64,000 nt of DNA from Bacteroidales bacterium. Its GTDB lineage: Bacteria; Bacteroidota; Bacteroidia; Bacteroidales; BM520. Under the pieces are notes generated by a model. That model did not search any database and was not told the origin of the DNA. It was given only the letters and a program-made list of their open reading frames with translations. Below, piece after piece: positions 47,610-56,884 of this stretch (the first letter of the stretch is position 1; each line of letters opens with the position of its first letter). The DNA is taken from the NCBI GenBank assembly GCA_031276035.1, contig JAISNV010000013.1, positions 40,349-104,348 on the forward strand, in the 5' to 3' direction. The position numbers and the translations under genes are program-made.

Positions 47610-49664
47610 TTACTTAATGACAATCTTTTGGCTTGAAGTACTATTATCTTCGAAAGATATCTTAAGAATATAAATTCCATTGGAATATTTACCGGTAATA
47701 ATTTTGGCATTAGAAACATTATTTAATTTAACTTCATCTATAAGTTGACCTAAATTATTATATATTTCTACCCTATTTATATTTTTATCGGAATTTATAA
47801 TTACATAGTCATCGGCCGGGTTGGGATAAATTCTAACATTACTATTATATCTATTAATTCCCTGGCCGCTGGTATAAATATAATCTGCTATGCGAACAGA
47901 TTCAATACCATTGTCATATACAGCTGAAACTTTTACTATGTATAATTCATTAAAATTTGTTTGAAAAGTATAAGATGTTTCTGTAATATCGGAAGCTACT
48001 AATTCATCATTGATATAAACGTTATATCCTGTAAGACCGGATTTAAAAGGAGCTTCCCAAGATGCAAAGCACGTTATACCTAAAAATTCATCCAATTGAA
48101 GATTTTTCGGCGGAATATTATCAAGTTGCTCTTTTTCCAATAAATAATTTCCATTATAAATAGTTTTACTAACCGGATCCTGAACAAATACAACAACTTC
48201 CAAATCATCATATTCTTCAACAAAAGTATTTGATAAATCATATTGGAAGGTAAAATTTTGGGGATCAAATTGTTCAAAACTTGTAGATGTTCCATTTCCA
48301 TCAGGAAGCATTTTCATCATAACATGGTAAAAATCCGTTTCGCCGTTATTTCCTACATTTCCGGTTGTATGCTTTTCATTTACAGAAACATAAACTGCAA
48401 GATTTTCTAAATCTTCATAAGCAACAATATTGAAATCGATATTAACATTTGTGTCATCGATATTAAATGCTCCCCGAATTTCAAGAATAGGAATTTGTTT
48501 TGCAAAATAAAATTTAAAGAAACTCTCAAAATTAAATGTATTCAAAATATTTCCATTAAAAAATATTTTAGGAACACTCTCTACTTCATAAAAGACTTTT
48601 CTTAATCCGCCGTCGGCATTATAATACGGGTCTCCTATTCCCGGCCAATTCATCTGATATTTAGAAATTACCGTTTGTTCTGAATAAATATCCAGAAATT
48701 CCGACATAGCTTGATTGGCTGAAGGGCATGGAGAACAAGTAGAGCTTGTGAAGTGATCTATCAACAAACGTTTTTCACCTAAGGCGGTATAAGCATGAAG
48801 ATTCATATTTAAAGAATTATTGGCCGGCTCTTGATCATCTTGTCCGTTTATCTTATCAATCTTAACAGTTAAAGTATAATCCTCATTTAATGTTAATGAA
48901 GTTTTTTCTGAAAAAGTTAAACTATATATTTCATTCTGAGCTATTGATAAAGAATTGAAAGTTTCGGTAATCAAAGACATACCATCAAATTGATAACTTG
49001 CTTCAATTGATGTTATTGTTTCTCTACCTTTATTAGCAAAAGTAAAAGCAACTTCGTTCCAACCCTGCTGTACAGCTTCAGCAATGCCGTCAATTGATAA
49101 TAGTTGTGCATCATAATCTACAAGACTATACAAAATAACATTATCAATAGCCCATCTTTTAGCGGTCATACCTGTTTCATCACTATGAAAGAAAAAACAG
49201 AACCTAAAATTTTCACTACCAACATCCGGACTGTTAATTTCTATTGAAGCATATTCTATGGGAGAAGGATATTGAGGAGAATCTTTCTCATAAACAATAT
49301 TCCAAGTATTACCATTATTAGAAGTAGTAGCAACACCTAACAAACATTCTCCCATATTTTGAACTAAATATTGAAATTCCAATATTAATGTTCCGTTATG
49401 ATTTGAAAGATCTATGACGGGAGAACCTAAACGACCGGTTGTTCCGGTTAATGCCGGAACCCACATCATAGAGATTTCATAGGGTTCGCCACCTGCTTGA
49501 TTAGAATTGGCAAGTGACCAATTTGAAGTGCTCCAGCTTAATATTTCCCAACCTTCAGGAAAATCAGCCTCATCAAAAGATTCGCTGATATACAATGCTT
49601 TACTTTGGGCAGATAGTCCAACACAAAAAGCAATCATTAATAAAAATGTGTAAAGTTTTTTCAT
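47610..49664 (-). CDS. T9SS-exported Omp28-like protein with choice-of-anchor domain
   Basis: 684 residues with a signal peptide (about 1-19). The first part (about 25-185) is a beta-sandwich of the MAM/choice-of-anchor type (FPEGWEILSWSTSNWSLAN; LEFQYLVQNMG; RWAIDNVILY). The middle is Omp28-like (about 295-480), with a thioredoxin-like segment LLIDHFTSSTCSPCPSANQA that holds a CxxC. A fibronectin-like region follows, then a type A sorting domain (VRIYPNPADDYVIINS; NGIYILKISF). Function unknown. The gene is convergent with lptB, with 45 bp between stops. Confidence 0.85.
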   Translation of the reverse strand: MKKLYTFLLMIAFCVGLSAQSKALYISESFDEADFPEGWEILSWSTSNWSLANSNQAGGEPYEISMMWVPALTGTTGRLGSPVIDLSNHNGTLILEFQYLVQNMGECLLGVATTSNNGNTWNIVYEKDSPQYPSPIEYASIEINSPDVGSENFRFCFFFHSDETGMTAKRWAIDNVILYSLVDYDAQLLSIDGIAEAVQQGWNEVAFTFANKGRETITSIEASYQFDGMSLITETFNSLSIAQNEIYSLTFSEKTSLTLNEDYTLTVKIDKINGQDDQEPANNSLNMNLHAYTALGEKRLLIDHFTSSTCSPCPSANQAMSEFLDIYSEQTVISKYQMNWPGIGDPYYNADGGLRKVFYEVESVPKIFFNGNILNTFNFESFFKFYFAKQIPILEIRGAFNIDDTNVNIDFNIVAYEDLENLAVYVSVNEKHTTGNVGNNGETDFYHVMMKMLPDGNGTSTSFEQFDPQNFTFQYDLSNTFVEEYDDLEVVVFVQDPVSKTIYNGNYLLEKEQLDNIPPKNLQLDEFLGITCFASWEAPFKSGLTGYNVYINDELVASDITETSYTFQTNFNELYIVKVSAVYDNGIESVRIADYIYTSGQGINRYNSNVRIYPNPADDYVIINSDKNINRVEIYNNLGQLIDEVKLNNVSNAKIITGKYSNGIYILKISFEDNSTSSQKIVIK

Positions 49665-49696
49665 GTGTAAGATTTTAATTAATTATAATTTAAATG

Positions 49697-49704
49697 CAAA
49701 TCTA
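49697..49704 (-). promoter_or_regulatory. -7 promoter element for the Omp28-like gene
   Basis: The minus strand reads TAGATTTG (TAnnTTTG), 33 bp upstream of the start codon. Confidence 0.5.
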
Positions 49705-49731
49705 AATTAAATTTTCTTAAAATCAAAGAAA

Positions 49732-51492
49732 TCAGATATTAACATGTGCGAGTTCGTAATATCGTCCCTTAAGGTTCATTAATTCCGTATGAGAACCTCT
49801 TTCCACAATTCTTCCCTTTTCAATAACTAAAATTTCATCGGCATTTTTCACTGTCGATAATCTATGGGCAATAACAAAACTCGTACGACCAACCATTAAT
49901 TTATCAATTCCTTTTTGTATTAAAACTTCAGTTCTTGTATCAACATCGCTCGTAGCCTCATCTAATAATAAAATCGGGCGGTTTGCAATCGCAGCACGGG
50001 CAATATTCAACAATTGGCGCTGTCCCTGACTAAGATTAGAACCATCGTTAGTTAAAACAGTATTATAACCATCGGGAAGGCGTTTAATAAAAGAATGTGC
50101 GGCAGCTAATTTTGCTGCATCAATAACTTCATCATCAGTTGCATCGAGTTTGCCGTAACGTATGTTTTCCATTACAGTTCCTGTAAACAGGTGAGTATCT
50201 TGCAAAACAACCGCAAGAGATTTTCTAATATCTTCTCGATTAATTTTTTCATGAGAAATACCGTCGAAAAGAATTTCACCTTTTTGCGGATCATAAAAAC
50301 GCGGAATAATATTGAAGATTGTGGTTTTCCCCGCACCGGTAGAACCTACCAAAGCAATCTTTTTACCCGGAGATGCCTGAATATTAATATCTTTAAGAAC
50401 TTCATGGTTTTCAATATAAGAGAAAAAAACATTTTCAAATACAACATCGCCCTTCAAATTAACCGGATTGTCATTGTTTTTAATAAGATCAAGTTCATTT
50501 TCCGGCTTTTCGTCAATAACATTGAAAATTCTTTCAGCTCCGGCAATAGCAGCCTGCAGAGTATTGTATTGATTAGACAATTCATTAATCGGACGACCGA
50601 ACTGACGCGAATATTGTAAAAAAGTTGCCAATCCACCAAGATCAAGTCCGCGAGTAAATGCAAGGAAAGCACCTACAATTGTTATCAGCACAAAATTAAG
50701 AGTGTTCAGATTATGCATCATCGGCATCATAATTCCGGAATACAGTTGTGCCTTGCGAGCTTTTTCACGTAAATCCTCATTCAATTTATCGAAATCTTCT
50801 TCCGATCTTTCTTCATGATTAAATACCTTAACAACTTTCAATCCACCGATATTTTCCTCAACATAAGCATTTTCGGCACCTAAAGCTTTTTGCTGCCATT
50901 TGAAATATTTCTTACTGCGGGTAACAATCATTCTCGCCGCCAAAAGCATAACAGGAATCATTAAAATAGTAACTACTGTGAGAATCGGACTGATATAAAT
51001 CATTAATACTAAAATACATATAAGCGATAGTGCATTGCTGAAAACACTTGATAAAGTTTCGGTTAAAACCTCACTAACTCTATCAATATCATTGGTGAAG
51101 CGACTCATTAATTCACCATGCTTATTTTTATCAAAAAATTTTATCGGCAATGATTCCATCTTAACGAATAACTCGTATCTCAGTCGTGCAACTGTTCGTT
51201 CCCCTATCCTGTTCAGCAAAATATTTTGAAAGAAGACAGTCAGCAATCCTAAAATATAAATACAACCAAGAATAATAAGCATTCTAAGCAATCCTGAAAC
51301 ATCCTGAGGGATTATATAATCATTGATAATCGGGCGTAAAAGATAGGAACCGCCAATGTTTGTTGCAGTGCTCACAATAATAAGAAGGAAAACGGCAAGC
51401 AGCAATTTCTTCTCTTTAGAAAGATATGAAATCAATCTTAGAATAGTGCCCTTAGATTCTCTAAGTTTTTTTTGTTTATGTTCTTTTACCAT
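49732..51492 (-). CDS. ABC exporter half-transporter with consensus ATPase site
   Basis: 586 residues. Six membrane helices (about 30-330) are followed by a nucleotide-binding domain: Walker A GSTGAGKT, signature LSQGQRQLLNIARA, Walker B ILLLDEATSDVDT with the catalytic Glu, and switch IAHRLST. The sequence resembles the consensus subunit of heterodimeric exporters of the LmrCD/BmrCD type. Its start overlaps the stop of its partner by one base, so the two are translated together. Confidence 0.93.
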   Translation of the reverse strand: MVKEHKQKKLRESKGTILRLISYLSKEKKLLLAVFLLIIVSTATNIGGSYLLRPIINDYIIPQDVSGLLRMLIILGCIYILGLLTVFFQNILLNRIGERTVARLRYELFVKMESLPIKFFDKNKHGELMSRFTNDIDRVSEVLTETLSSVFSNALSLICILVLMIYISPILTVVTILMIPVMLLAARMIVTRSKKYFKWQQKALGAENAYVEENIGGLKVVKVFNHEERSEEDFDKLNEDLREKARKAQLYSGIMMPMMHNLNTLNFVLITIVGAFLAFTRGLDLGGLATFLQYSRQFGRPINELSNQYNTLQAAIAGAERIFNVIDEKPENELDLIKNNDNPVNLKGDVVFENVFFSYIENHEVLKDINIQASPGKKIALVGSTGAGKTTIFNIIPRFYDPQKGEILFDGISHEKINREDIRKSLAVVLQDTHLFTGTVMENIRYGKLDATDDEVIDAAKLAAAHSFIKRLPDGYNTVLTNDGSNLSQGQRQLLNIARAAIANRPILLLDEATSDVDTRTEVLIQKGIDKLMVGRTSFVIAHRLSTVKNADEILVIEKGRIVERGSHTELMNLKGRYYELAHVNI

Positions 51493-53210
51493 TAACTTAT
51501 CATTAATTGTTGTGAGGTAAAAATTTCATTAAATATTTCCGATTTTTCCAGTAGTTCGTTTGGTTTTCCGATTGATTCAATTTGTCCGTCATCAAGTACA
51601 ACAACATAATCACAAGAACTCATAGAAGAGTATCTTTGAGTAACCATTAACACTGTTGTATCCGTAAGATAATTTTTCAGATTATTCATGATTTTGCTTT
51701 CGGTATCGGTATCAACAGCGCTGGTGCTATTATCAAGAATCAATATTTTAGGTTTTTTCAGAATAGCTCGGGCAATACAAAGTCTCTGTTTTTGTCCGCC
51801 CGATATATTTACACCACTTTGACCAAGAATAGTTTCATAACCTTCAGGGAATGACATAATAAAATCGTGTGCTTCAGCAATTTTACTCACTTCTTCCAAT
51901 TCTTCCATTGAAGCATTTTCATTACCCCATCTTAAATTAGAAGCAATTGTTCCGCTGAAAAGTTCATTCTTCTGGAGAACCATTCCTATAGATTCCCTCA
52001 ATTCATGCAAAGAATAATCTTTAATATCCCTTCCGCCGATAATAATTTCGCCGGAAGTAATATCATATAAACGCGGAATCAAATGCAGCAAAGTTGATTT
52101 TGAAGATCCGGTAGCCCCGGCAATAGCAACTTTGTCGCCGTTATTTATTTTTAAATTGATATTTTTCAAGACAAAGTTTTCGCTATCCTTATTATATTTA
52201 AAACAAACATTTTTAAATTCGATACTTCCCGAATTTACTTTGTATTTATCTACAGCACAATTCTGTGAGTCAGAGATAGAGACTTCTTTATGCATTATTT
52301 CCCTAATCCTTGTTGAAGAAGCCGAAGCGCGCACCATCATAACAAGTGTCATAGAAACAAACATCAGAGCCATAAGTATCTGCATGGTGTAATTAAGCAT
52401 TGAAATTAATCCGCCAATTTGCATCTGCCTGGAACCGCCAACCCAGAGAATCGCAATAACAAGAGCATTCATAATAAATTGCATTACAGGCATCGCCATA
52501 ACAATCAAATCCAAAGCCTTTATAAAATTATCTCTATATTCTAAATTTGCTTCTTGAAATTTCTCCTTTTCATAATCTTCGCGAACGAAAGATTTAACAA
52601 CCCTGATATTTATTAAATTCTCCCTGATAATTCTATTTAGATTATCCAACTTTTTCTGAACGCTTGAGAACAGAGGATAAGCTTTGCGCATAAGTATCGC
52701 AACGGCAATTGCAAGAATAGGTATTGCAAGTCCTATATACAGAGCTATCTGCGGATTAATTCTGATGATAAAAAAGAATGCGAGAATCATCATCAAAGGA
52801 GCACGGTAAAGTACCATCATAATACGAATAATAACTTGCTGCAGCATTGTCGTATCATTTGTCATTCTTATTATCAAAGATTCCGAACCGAATGAATCAA
52901 TATCACTAAATGACATTTTTTGTATCTTGGAAAACAGCGCCTTACGAATATCCGTAGCAAATCCCGTTCCAGTTTTTGATGCACAATAAACATTGGATAC
53001 ACTAAAAATAATTCCTAAAACCGAAAGTGCAACCATTATACCGCCGACTTTAAAAATACGCGGCATATCACCTTTCATAACGCCATTATCAATAACATCA
53101 GCCATTAATGTAGGTTGTAAAGTTTCGCATAGCACAAAGCCGAATACCAATATCGGGCTTAAAATGATGTACCGCTTGTAAGTTTTAAGTATCTTCCAGT
53201 AATCTTTCAT
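51492..53210 (-). CDS. ABC exporter half-transporter with degenerate ATPase site
   Basis: 572 residues from the ATG at 53210 (MKDYWKILKTYKRY); a longer frame to 53363 would run through the promoter. Six membrane helices (about 15-300) precede the ATPase domain. Walker A is GATGSSKS (365-372), with Ser at 370 for the usual Gly, and the Walker B region reads LDNSTSAVD with N494 where the catalytic Glu normally sits. The signature ISGGQKQRL is intact. This fits the degenerate half of an asymmetric heterodimer. The substrate is unknown. Confidence 0.93.
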   Translation of the reverse strand: MKDYWKILKTYKRYIILSPILVFGFVLCETLQPTLMADVIDNGVMKGDMPRIFKVGGIMVALSVLGIIFSVSNVYCASKTGTGFATDIRKALFSKIQKMSFSDIDSFGSESLIIRMTNDTTMLQQVIIRIMMVLYRAPLMMILAFFFIIRINPQIALYIGLAIPILAIAVAILMRKAYPLFSSVQKKLDNLNRIIRENLINIRVVKSFVREDYEKEKFQEANLEYRDNFIKALDLIVMAMPVMQFIMNALVIAILWVGGSRQMQIGGLISMLNYTMQILMALMFVSMTLVMMVRASASSTRIREIMHKEVSISDSQNCAVDKYKVNSGSIEFKNVCFKYNKDSENFVLKNINLKINNGDKVAIAGATGSSKSTLLHLIPRLYDITSGEIIIGGRDIKDYSLHELRESIGMVLQKNELFSGTIASNLRWGNENASMEELEEVSKIAEAHDFIMSFPEGYETILGQSGVNISGGQKQRLCIARAILKKPKILILDNSTSAVDTDTESKIMNNLKNYLTDTTVLMVTQRYSSMSSCDYVVVLDDGQIESIGKPNELLEKSEIFNEIFTSQQLMIS

Positions 53211-53227
53211 GTTGAAAAATTGATTTG

Positions 53228-53235
53228 CAAAGATA
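53228..53235 (-). promoter_or_regulatory. -7 promoter element for the heterodimeric ABC exporter
   Basis: The minus strand reads TATCTTTG (TAnnTTTG), 18 bp upstream of the ATG at 53210. It supports that start codon. Confidence 0.55.
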
Positions 53236-53371
53236 AGAAAAAGTGTTGAAGAAAAATGCGTAAAAGATATAGAAATTCGAAACTTAAAACTCATAAATAT
53301 CAAATTCGATAAACTTCCGATAGCATTATAAAAAACTTTTATACCAAACCTCTCAACTCTCAACTATTTAT

Positions 53372-53379
53372 TATCTTTG
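53372..53379 (+). promoter_or_regulatory. -7 promoter element for pcrA
   Basis: TATCTTTG matches TAnnTTTG, only 8 bp before the ATG at 53388, implying a very short leader. Confidence 0.5.
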
Positions 53380-53387
53380 CGGTCAAT

Positions 53388-55703
53388 ATGAAAAATCTTT
53401 TTAGTGATTTAAATTCTTCTCAAAAACAAGCAGTTGAACAACAAGACGGACCTGTAATGGTTATTGCGGGTGCCGGTTCGGGTAAAACACGCGTTCTTAC
53501 TTACAGAATTGCTCATCTCTTGCAGCATGGTGTTGATGCATTTAACATCATGGCATTAACTTTCACTAATAAAGCGGCAAGAGAAATGAAAGAACGTGTC
53601 TCAACACTTGTTGGCAGTGAAGCACAAAATGTTTGGATGGGAACTTTCCACGCTATTTTTGCACGACTGCTTAGAGCCGACGGACATTTACTGGGATATC
53701 CGCATAATTTTACAATTTACGATACCGATGATTCGAAAAGTGTTTTAAAAAAAATAATTAAGGATTTGGAACTTGATCCTAAAACATATCCGCCTAACTT
53801 AGTATTGTCAAGAATTTCTGCAGCAAAATCGAGGTTGATTTCAAGTAAAGAATATAATGAACTTCCCGAACTTTCCGAACATGATCGTTCCGTTGGAAAA
53901 CCGGAAATCGGGAAATTATACACTTTATATCAGCAAAGTTTATTTCGCTCATCCGCAATGGATTTTGATGATATTATTTTCAACTTCTATATTCTTATTA
54001 CAAATTTTTCTGAAGTTTTAGCTAAATATCAAAAACGGTTTAAATATGTTTTAATTGATGAGTTTCAGGATACTAATACTGCTCAATATCAAATAGTAAA
54101 ACAAATTGCCGCTCCTGATAATAATATCTGCGTTGTAGGCGATGATGCACAAAGTATTTACGCATTCCGGGGAGCAAACATCGGAAATATTCTCGGTTTT
54201 GAAGCCGATTATCCGCACCTGAAAACTTTCAAGCTCGAACAAAATTACCGCTCCACATCACATATTGTTGAGGCGTCCAATTCGGTTATTGCAAAAAATA
54301 AACATCAGATACATAAAAATCTATGGACTGATAATGAAGACGGCGAATTAGTCAGATTGTTTCAAGCGGTTAGTGACGGCGAAGAAGCATCAAAGGTCGC
54401 AAGTTTTATCTTCGAAAAGAAGATGAATCAACAATTGAAAAACAGCGAGTTTGCAATTTTGTACAGAACAAATGCGCAATCGCGTTCTTTTGAAGAGGCG
54501 CTCAGGAGGATGAATATACCTTACATTATTTATGGCGGACTTTCGTTTTATCAAAGAAAAGAAATCAAAGACCTGTTGGCGTATTTCAGGCTTGCCGTAA
54601 ATCATAATGACGAAGAAGCTTTAGCGAGAATAATTAATTATCCCGCGCGCGGAATCGGTCAAACTACTTTCGAAAAGATACAGAATCTTGCTGCCGAACA
54701 CGGTACATCTACCTGGCAGGTTTTACACAACACAGATGGCTTGCGCACATTAAAAATTTCTATCAATACAATTAACAGGATTGATGAATTTGTAACCATG
54801 ATTACTAATTTCGGACATAAGGTTTCCAAAACAGATGCTCATTCATTGGCAAAGGAAATCTCAGTTAAATCCGGAATCATCAGAAACATTACTGAAGACA
54901 GTACGCCTGAAGGAGTTGCTCGTTTGCAAAATATTGAGGAATTAATAAATGCTATCGGCGATTTTACGGAAAAACGTAATGCCATGACTGCTGTTGAGAA
55001 TTTAGGTGAAATTAATCCCGAAGAGCTTATCACTTTGGATATGTTTATGCAGGATGTAGCTTTACTTACAGACAAAGATACTCAGGATGACGACGATAAC
55101 AACAAGGTTCAACTGATGACTATTCACGCGGCTAAAGGTTTGGAGTTTTCACATGTTTTCGTAGTCGGAATGGAGGAAAATTTATTTCCGGGTGCGCAAA
55201 GCATTTATTCCCGTGAAGATCTTGAGGAAGAAAGACGATTATTATATGTAGCTTGCACAAGGGCTCAAAAATCACTAACCCTGTCCTACGCTGAAAATCG
55301 TTATCGTTGGGGTTCATTAATGTCGTCCGAACCGAGCAGGTTTTTAAAAGATTTCGATTATTCACATTTTCATACTCCTGAAAGAAGTGCAAACAAATTC
55401 GGAGTTTTATCAAATATTCATGGTTTCGATGAAGAAAAACCTGTTTTCAGACCGTCAAATACGGTTAACACGAAAAACTTAAAACCTATTGATAATAATA
55501 AGATTGTTACTCCAAGCAACCAACCTCCACTCGATTATAATACAATTCAGATAAACGACCGTGTAATACACAGTAAATTCGGTGAAGGTGTTGTTATTAG
55601 TTTAGAAGGAAACGGGCCTAATAAAAAAGCAAAAGTAAATTTCAAACATTTTGGGGAAAAATTATTACTTTTGCATTTTGCTAAGTTACAAAAATTGAAT
55701 TAA
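53388..55703 (+). CDS. pcrA: UvrD/PcrA-type DNA helicase
   Basis: 771 residues, a superfamily 1 3'-5' helicase used in repair and replication-conflict resolution. Motifs in order: Q-motif LNSSQKQAVEQQ, Walker A GAGSGKT, Ia TFTNKAAREMKER, Walker B IDEFQDTN, III GDDAQSIYAFRGA, IV LEQNYRST, V MTIHAAKGLEF and VI YVACTRAQ. The C-terminus (residues about 725-770, RVIHSKFGEGVVISLEG) is the PcrA-type tudor-like domain. It stands alone with its own promoter and is divergent from the ABC exporter. Confidence 0.95.
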   Translation: MKNLFSDLNSSQKQAVEQQDGPVMVIAGAGSGKTRVLTYRIAHLLQHGVDAFNIMALTFTNKAAREMKERVSTLVGSEAQNVWMGTFHAIFARLLRADGHLLGYPHNFTIYDTDDSKSVLKKIIKDLELDPKTYPPNLVLSRISAAKSRLISSKEYNELPELSEHDRSVGKPEIGKLYTLYQQSLFRSSAMDFDDIIFNFYILITNFSEVLAKYQKRFKYVLIDEFQDTNTAQYQIVKQIAAPDNNICVVGDDAQSIYAFRGANIGNILGFEADYPHLKTFKLEQNYRSTSHIVEASNSVIAKNKHQIHKNLWTDNEDGELVRLFQAVSDGEEASKVASFIFEKKMNQQLKNSEFAILYRTNAQSRSFEEALRRMNIPYIIYGGLSFYQRKEIKDLLAYFRLAVNHNDEEALARIINYPARGIGQTTFEKIQNLAAEHGTSTWQVLHNTDGLRTLKISINTINRIDEFVTMITNFGHKVSKTDAHSLAKEISVKSGIIRNITEDSTPEGVARLQNIEELINAIGDFTEKRNAMTAVENLGEINPEELITLDMFMQDVALLTDKDTQDDDDNNKVQLMTIHAAKGLEFSHVFVVGMEENLFPGAQSIYSREDLEEERRLLYVACTRAQKSLTLSYAENRYRWGSLMSSEPSRFLKDFDYSHFHTPERSANKFGVLSNIHGFDEEKPVFRPSNTVNTKNLKPIDNNKIVTPSNQPPLDYNTIQINDRVIHSKFGEGVVISLEGNGPNKKAKVNFKHFGEKLLLLHFAKLQKLN

Positions 55704-55789
55704 GAAGTACTTTTATTTTAGGTTAGATATAGAAACGGATTTTTAAATAATATTTAAACAAATAAAATTCTAATAGGTTTTAAAAAAAA

Positions 55790-55818
55790 TTGCAATAATT
55801 AAAAAAAATATTATTTTT
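55790..55818 (+). promoter_or_regulatory. Plus-strand promoter with no clear gene
   Basis: -33 TTG at 55790-55792 and -7 TATTTTTG at 55811-55818 (TAnnTTTG), 18 bases apart. It faces the tRNA gene on the opposite strand. The only frame in its path is a 14-codon ORF at 55879-55923. Confidence 0.45.
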
Positions 55819-55878
55819 GCAAAACTTTTATTAAGATTCATTAAGGTTTTTGATAAAAAAGGAAAAGGTCAAGGATAA

Positions 55879-55923
55879 ATGTTTGAAGATTTGGATCTCA
55901 AAAATGAATTAATTGATAAATAA
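55879..55923 (+). other. 14-codon open reading frame downstream of an orphan promoter
   Basis: ATG to TAA encoding MFEDLDLKNELIDK, preceded by AAGGATAA. No homologue was recognised. It could be a small protein, the remnant of a longer gene, or chance. Its distance from a good promoter (about 60 bp) is the only support. Confidence 0.2.
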
Positions 55924-55962
55924 AGGCAAAATTAATAAATCTGGAATTTGAAATCTAAAATG

Positions 55963-56036
55963 TGGAGTATAACGGAATCGAACCGTTGACCTTTTGACTG
56001 CCAGTCAAACGCTCTAGCCAACTGAGCTAATACCCC
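55963..56036 (-). tRNA. tRNA-Ala (anticodon GGC)
   Basis: The minus strand folds into a full cloverleaf of 74 nt. The acceptor GGGGTAT/ATACTCC has the G3-U70 pair that identifies alanine tRNA, the discriminator is A, the D-arm is GCTC/GAGC, the anticodon stem is TTTGA/TCAAA with loop CTGGCAG (anticodon GGC), and the T-arm is AACGG/CCGTT with TTCGATT. The terminal CCA is not encoded. Confidence 0.97.
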
Positions 56037-56051
56037 AACTAAAAAGCGATG

Positions 56052-56059
56052 CAAAATTA
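56052..56059 (-). promoter_or_regulatory. -7 promoter element for tRNA-Ala
   Basis: The minus strand reads TAATTTTG (TAnnTTTG), 15 bp upstream of the tRNA 5' end. Confidence 0.45.
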
Positions 56060-56199
56060 ATAATAAATTTTGAATTAAAATAATAAAAATAAAAAAGTTG
56101 TATAAACCCAAAATAAACACAACGAATAAAAATGTTAATTCATTGACATTGACCTATAATTAAAAATGTTTTATACTTAAACACAATTAAATTTCCCTT

Positions 56200-56868
56200 A
56201 TGGAATATAACACAGAGAGAGAGAAGTTATTTCTACCCGAACATGGCAGAAATATACAAAAGATGATTGAAAGCATTACAAAAATTGAAGACAAGGACAA
56301 ACGCACAAAATATATTTACGGTTTGGTAAACGTACTTTACAACCTTAATGACGGCGACAATAAAGACGGCAACTATCTTCGTAAACTTTGGGATCAAATA
56401 CATATTATGTCTAATTATGAGCTTAACGTTGATAGTCCTTTCCCTCCTCCAACACCGGAAGAAATATATGCAAAACCAAACAGGATTCTTTATAATTCAA
56501 ATCGTATTAAATTCAGGCACTACGGCAATTTAACACAAATGCTAATAAACAAAGTTGTAAATCTTCCCGAAGGAGAGAAAAAAGATAGAGCTATTGTTAT
56601 GTTAGCCACACAAATGAAAAAACTTTATCTTATTTGGAACCGAGAAAGTGTTGACGATAAGCTTATAATTGAAGATATGCAAGCTATAGCCGAAGGAAAG
56701 CTTGATATTAATAATAAGATAAAACTGCCTTCAACCGCTTTATTACTAAGTCAAGAGAAAAATAGAGTCTTAAAAAGTATTGAACCCGAACCTGCAAAGG
56801 GTAAGAATAAAGGCAAGAAGAAAAACGCAGTAATAAATAAAAACAAAAAAATAAAAGCCAGAAGATAA
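56200..56868 (+). CDS. DUF4290 family protein
   Basis: 222 residues, soluble, no signal peptide. Recognised by YNTEREKLFLPEHGRNIQKM, the central LRKLWDQIHIMSNYELNVDSPFP region (longer than quoted here) and KPNRILYNSNRIKFRHYG. The C-terminal 30 residues are lysine-rich (KNKGKKKN), which suggests nucleic-acid or ribosome contact. It is specific to Bacteroidota and usually lies just upstream of murA, as here (16 bp). Function unknown. Confidence 0.88.
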   Translation: MEYNTEREKLFLPEHGRNIQKMIESITKIEDKDKRTKYIYGLVNVLYNLNDGDNKDGNYLRKLWDQIHIMSNYELNVDSPFPPPTPEEIYAKPNRILYNSNRIKFRHYGNLTQMLINKVVNLPEGEKKDRAIVMLATQMKKLYLIWNRESVDDKLIIEDMQAIAEGKLDINNKIKLPSTALLLSQEKNRVLKSIEPEPAKGKNKGKKKNAVINKNKKIKARR

Positions 56869-56884
56869 TCAATACTAAATTATA

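Noticed and set aside
50191..50619. 142-residue open frame on the plus strand
   Set aside because: It is antisense to the nucleotide-binding domain of the ABC exporter and looks like a shadow of it.
56142..56159. TTGACA and TATAAT-like hexamers before the DUF4290 gene
   Set aside because: They are only 6 bp apart, not the 17 bp of a sigma-70 promoter, and this phylum uses a different consensus.
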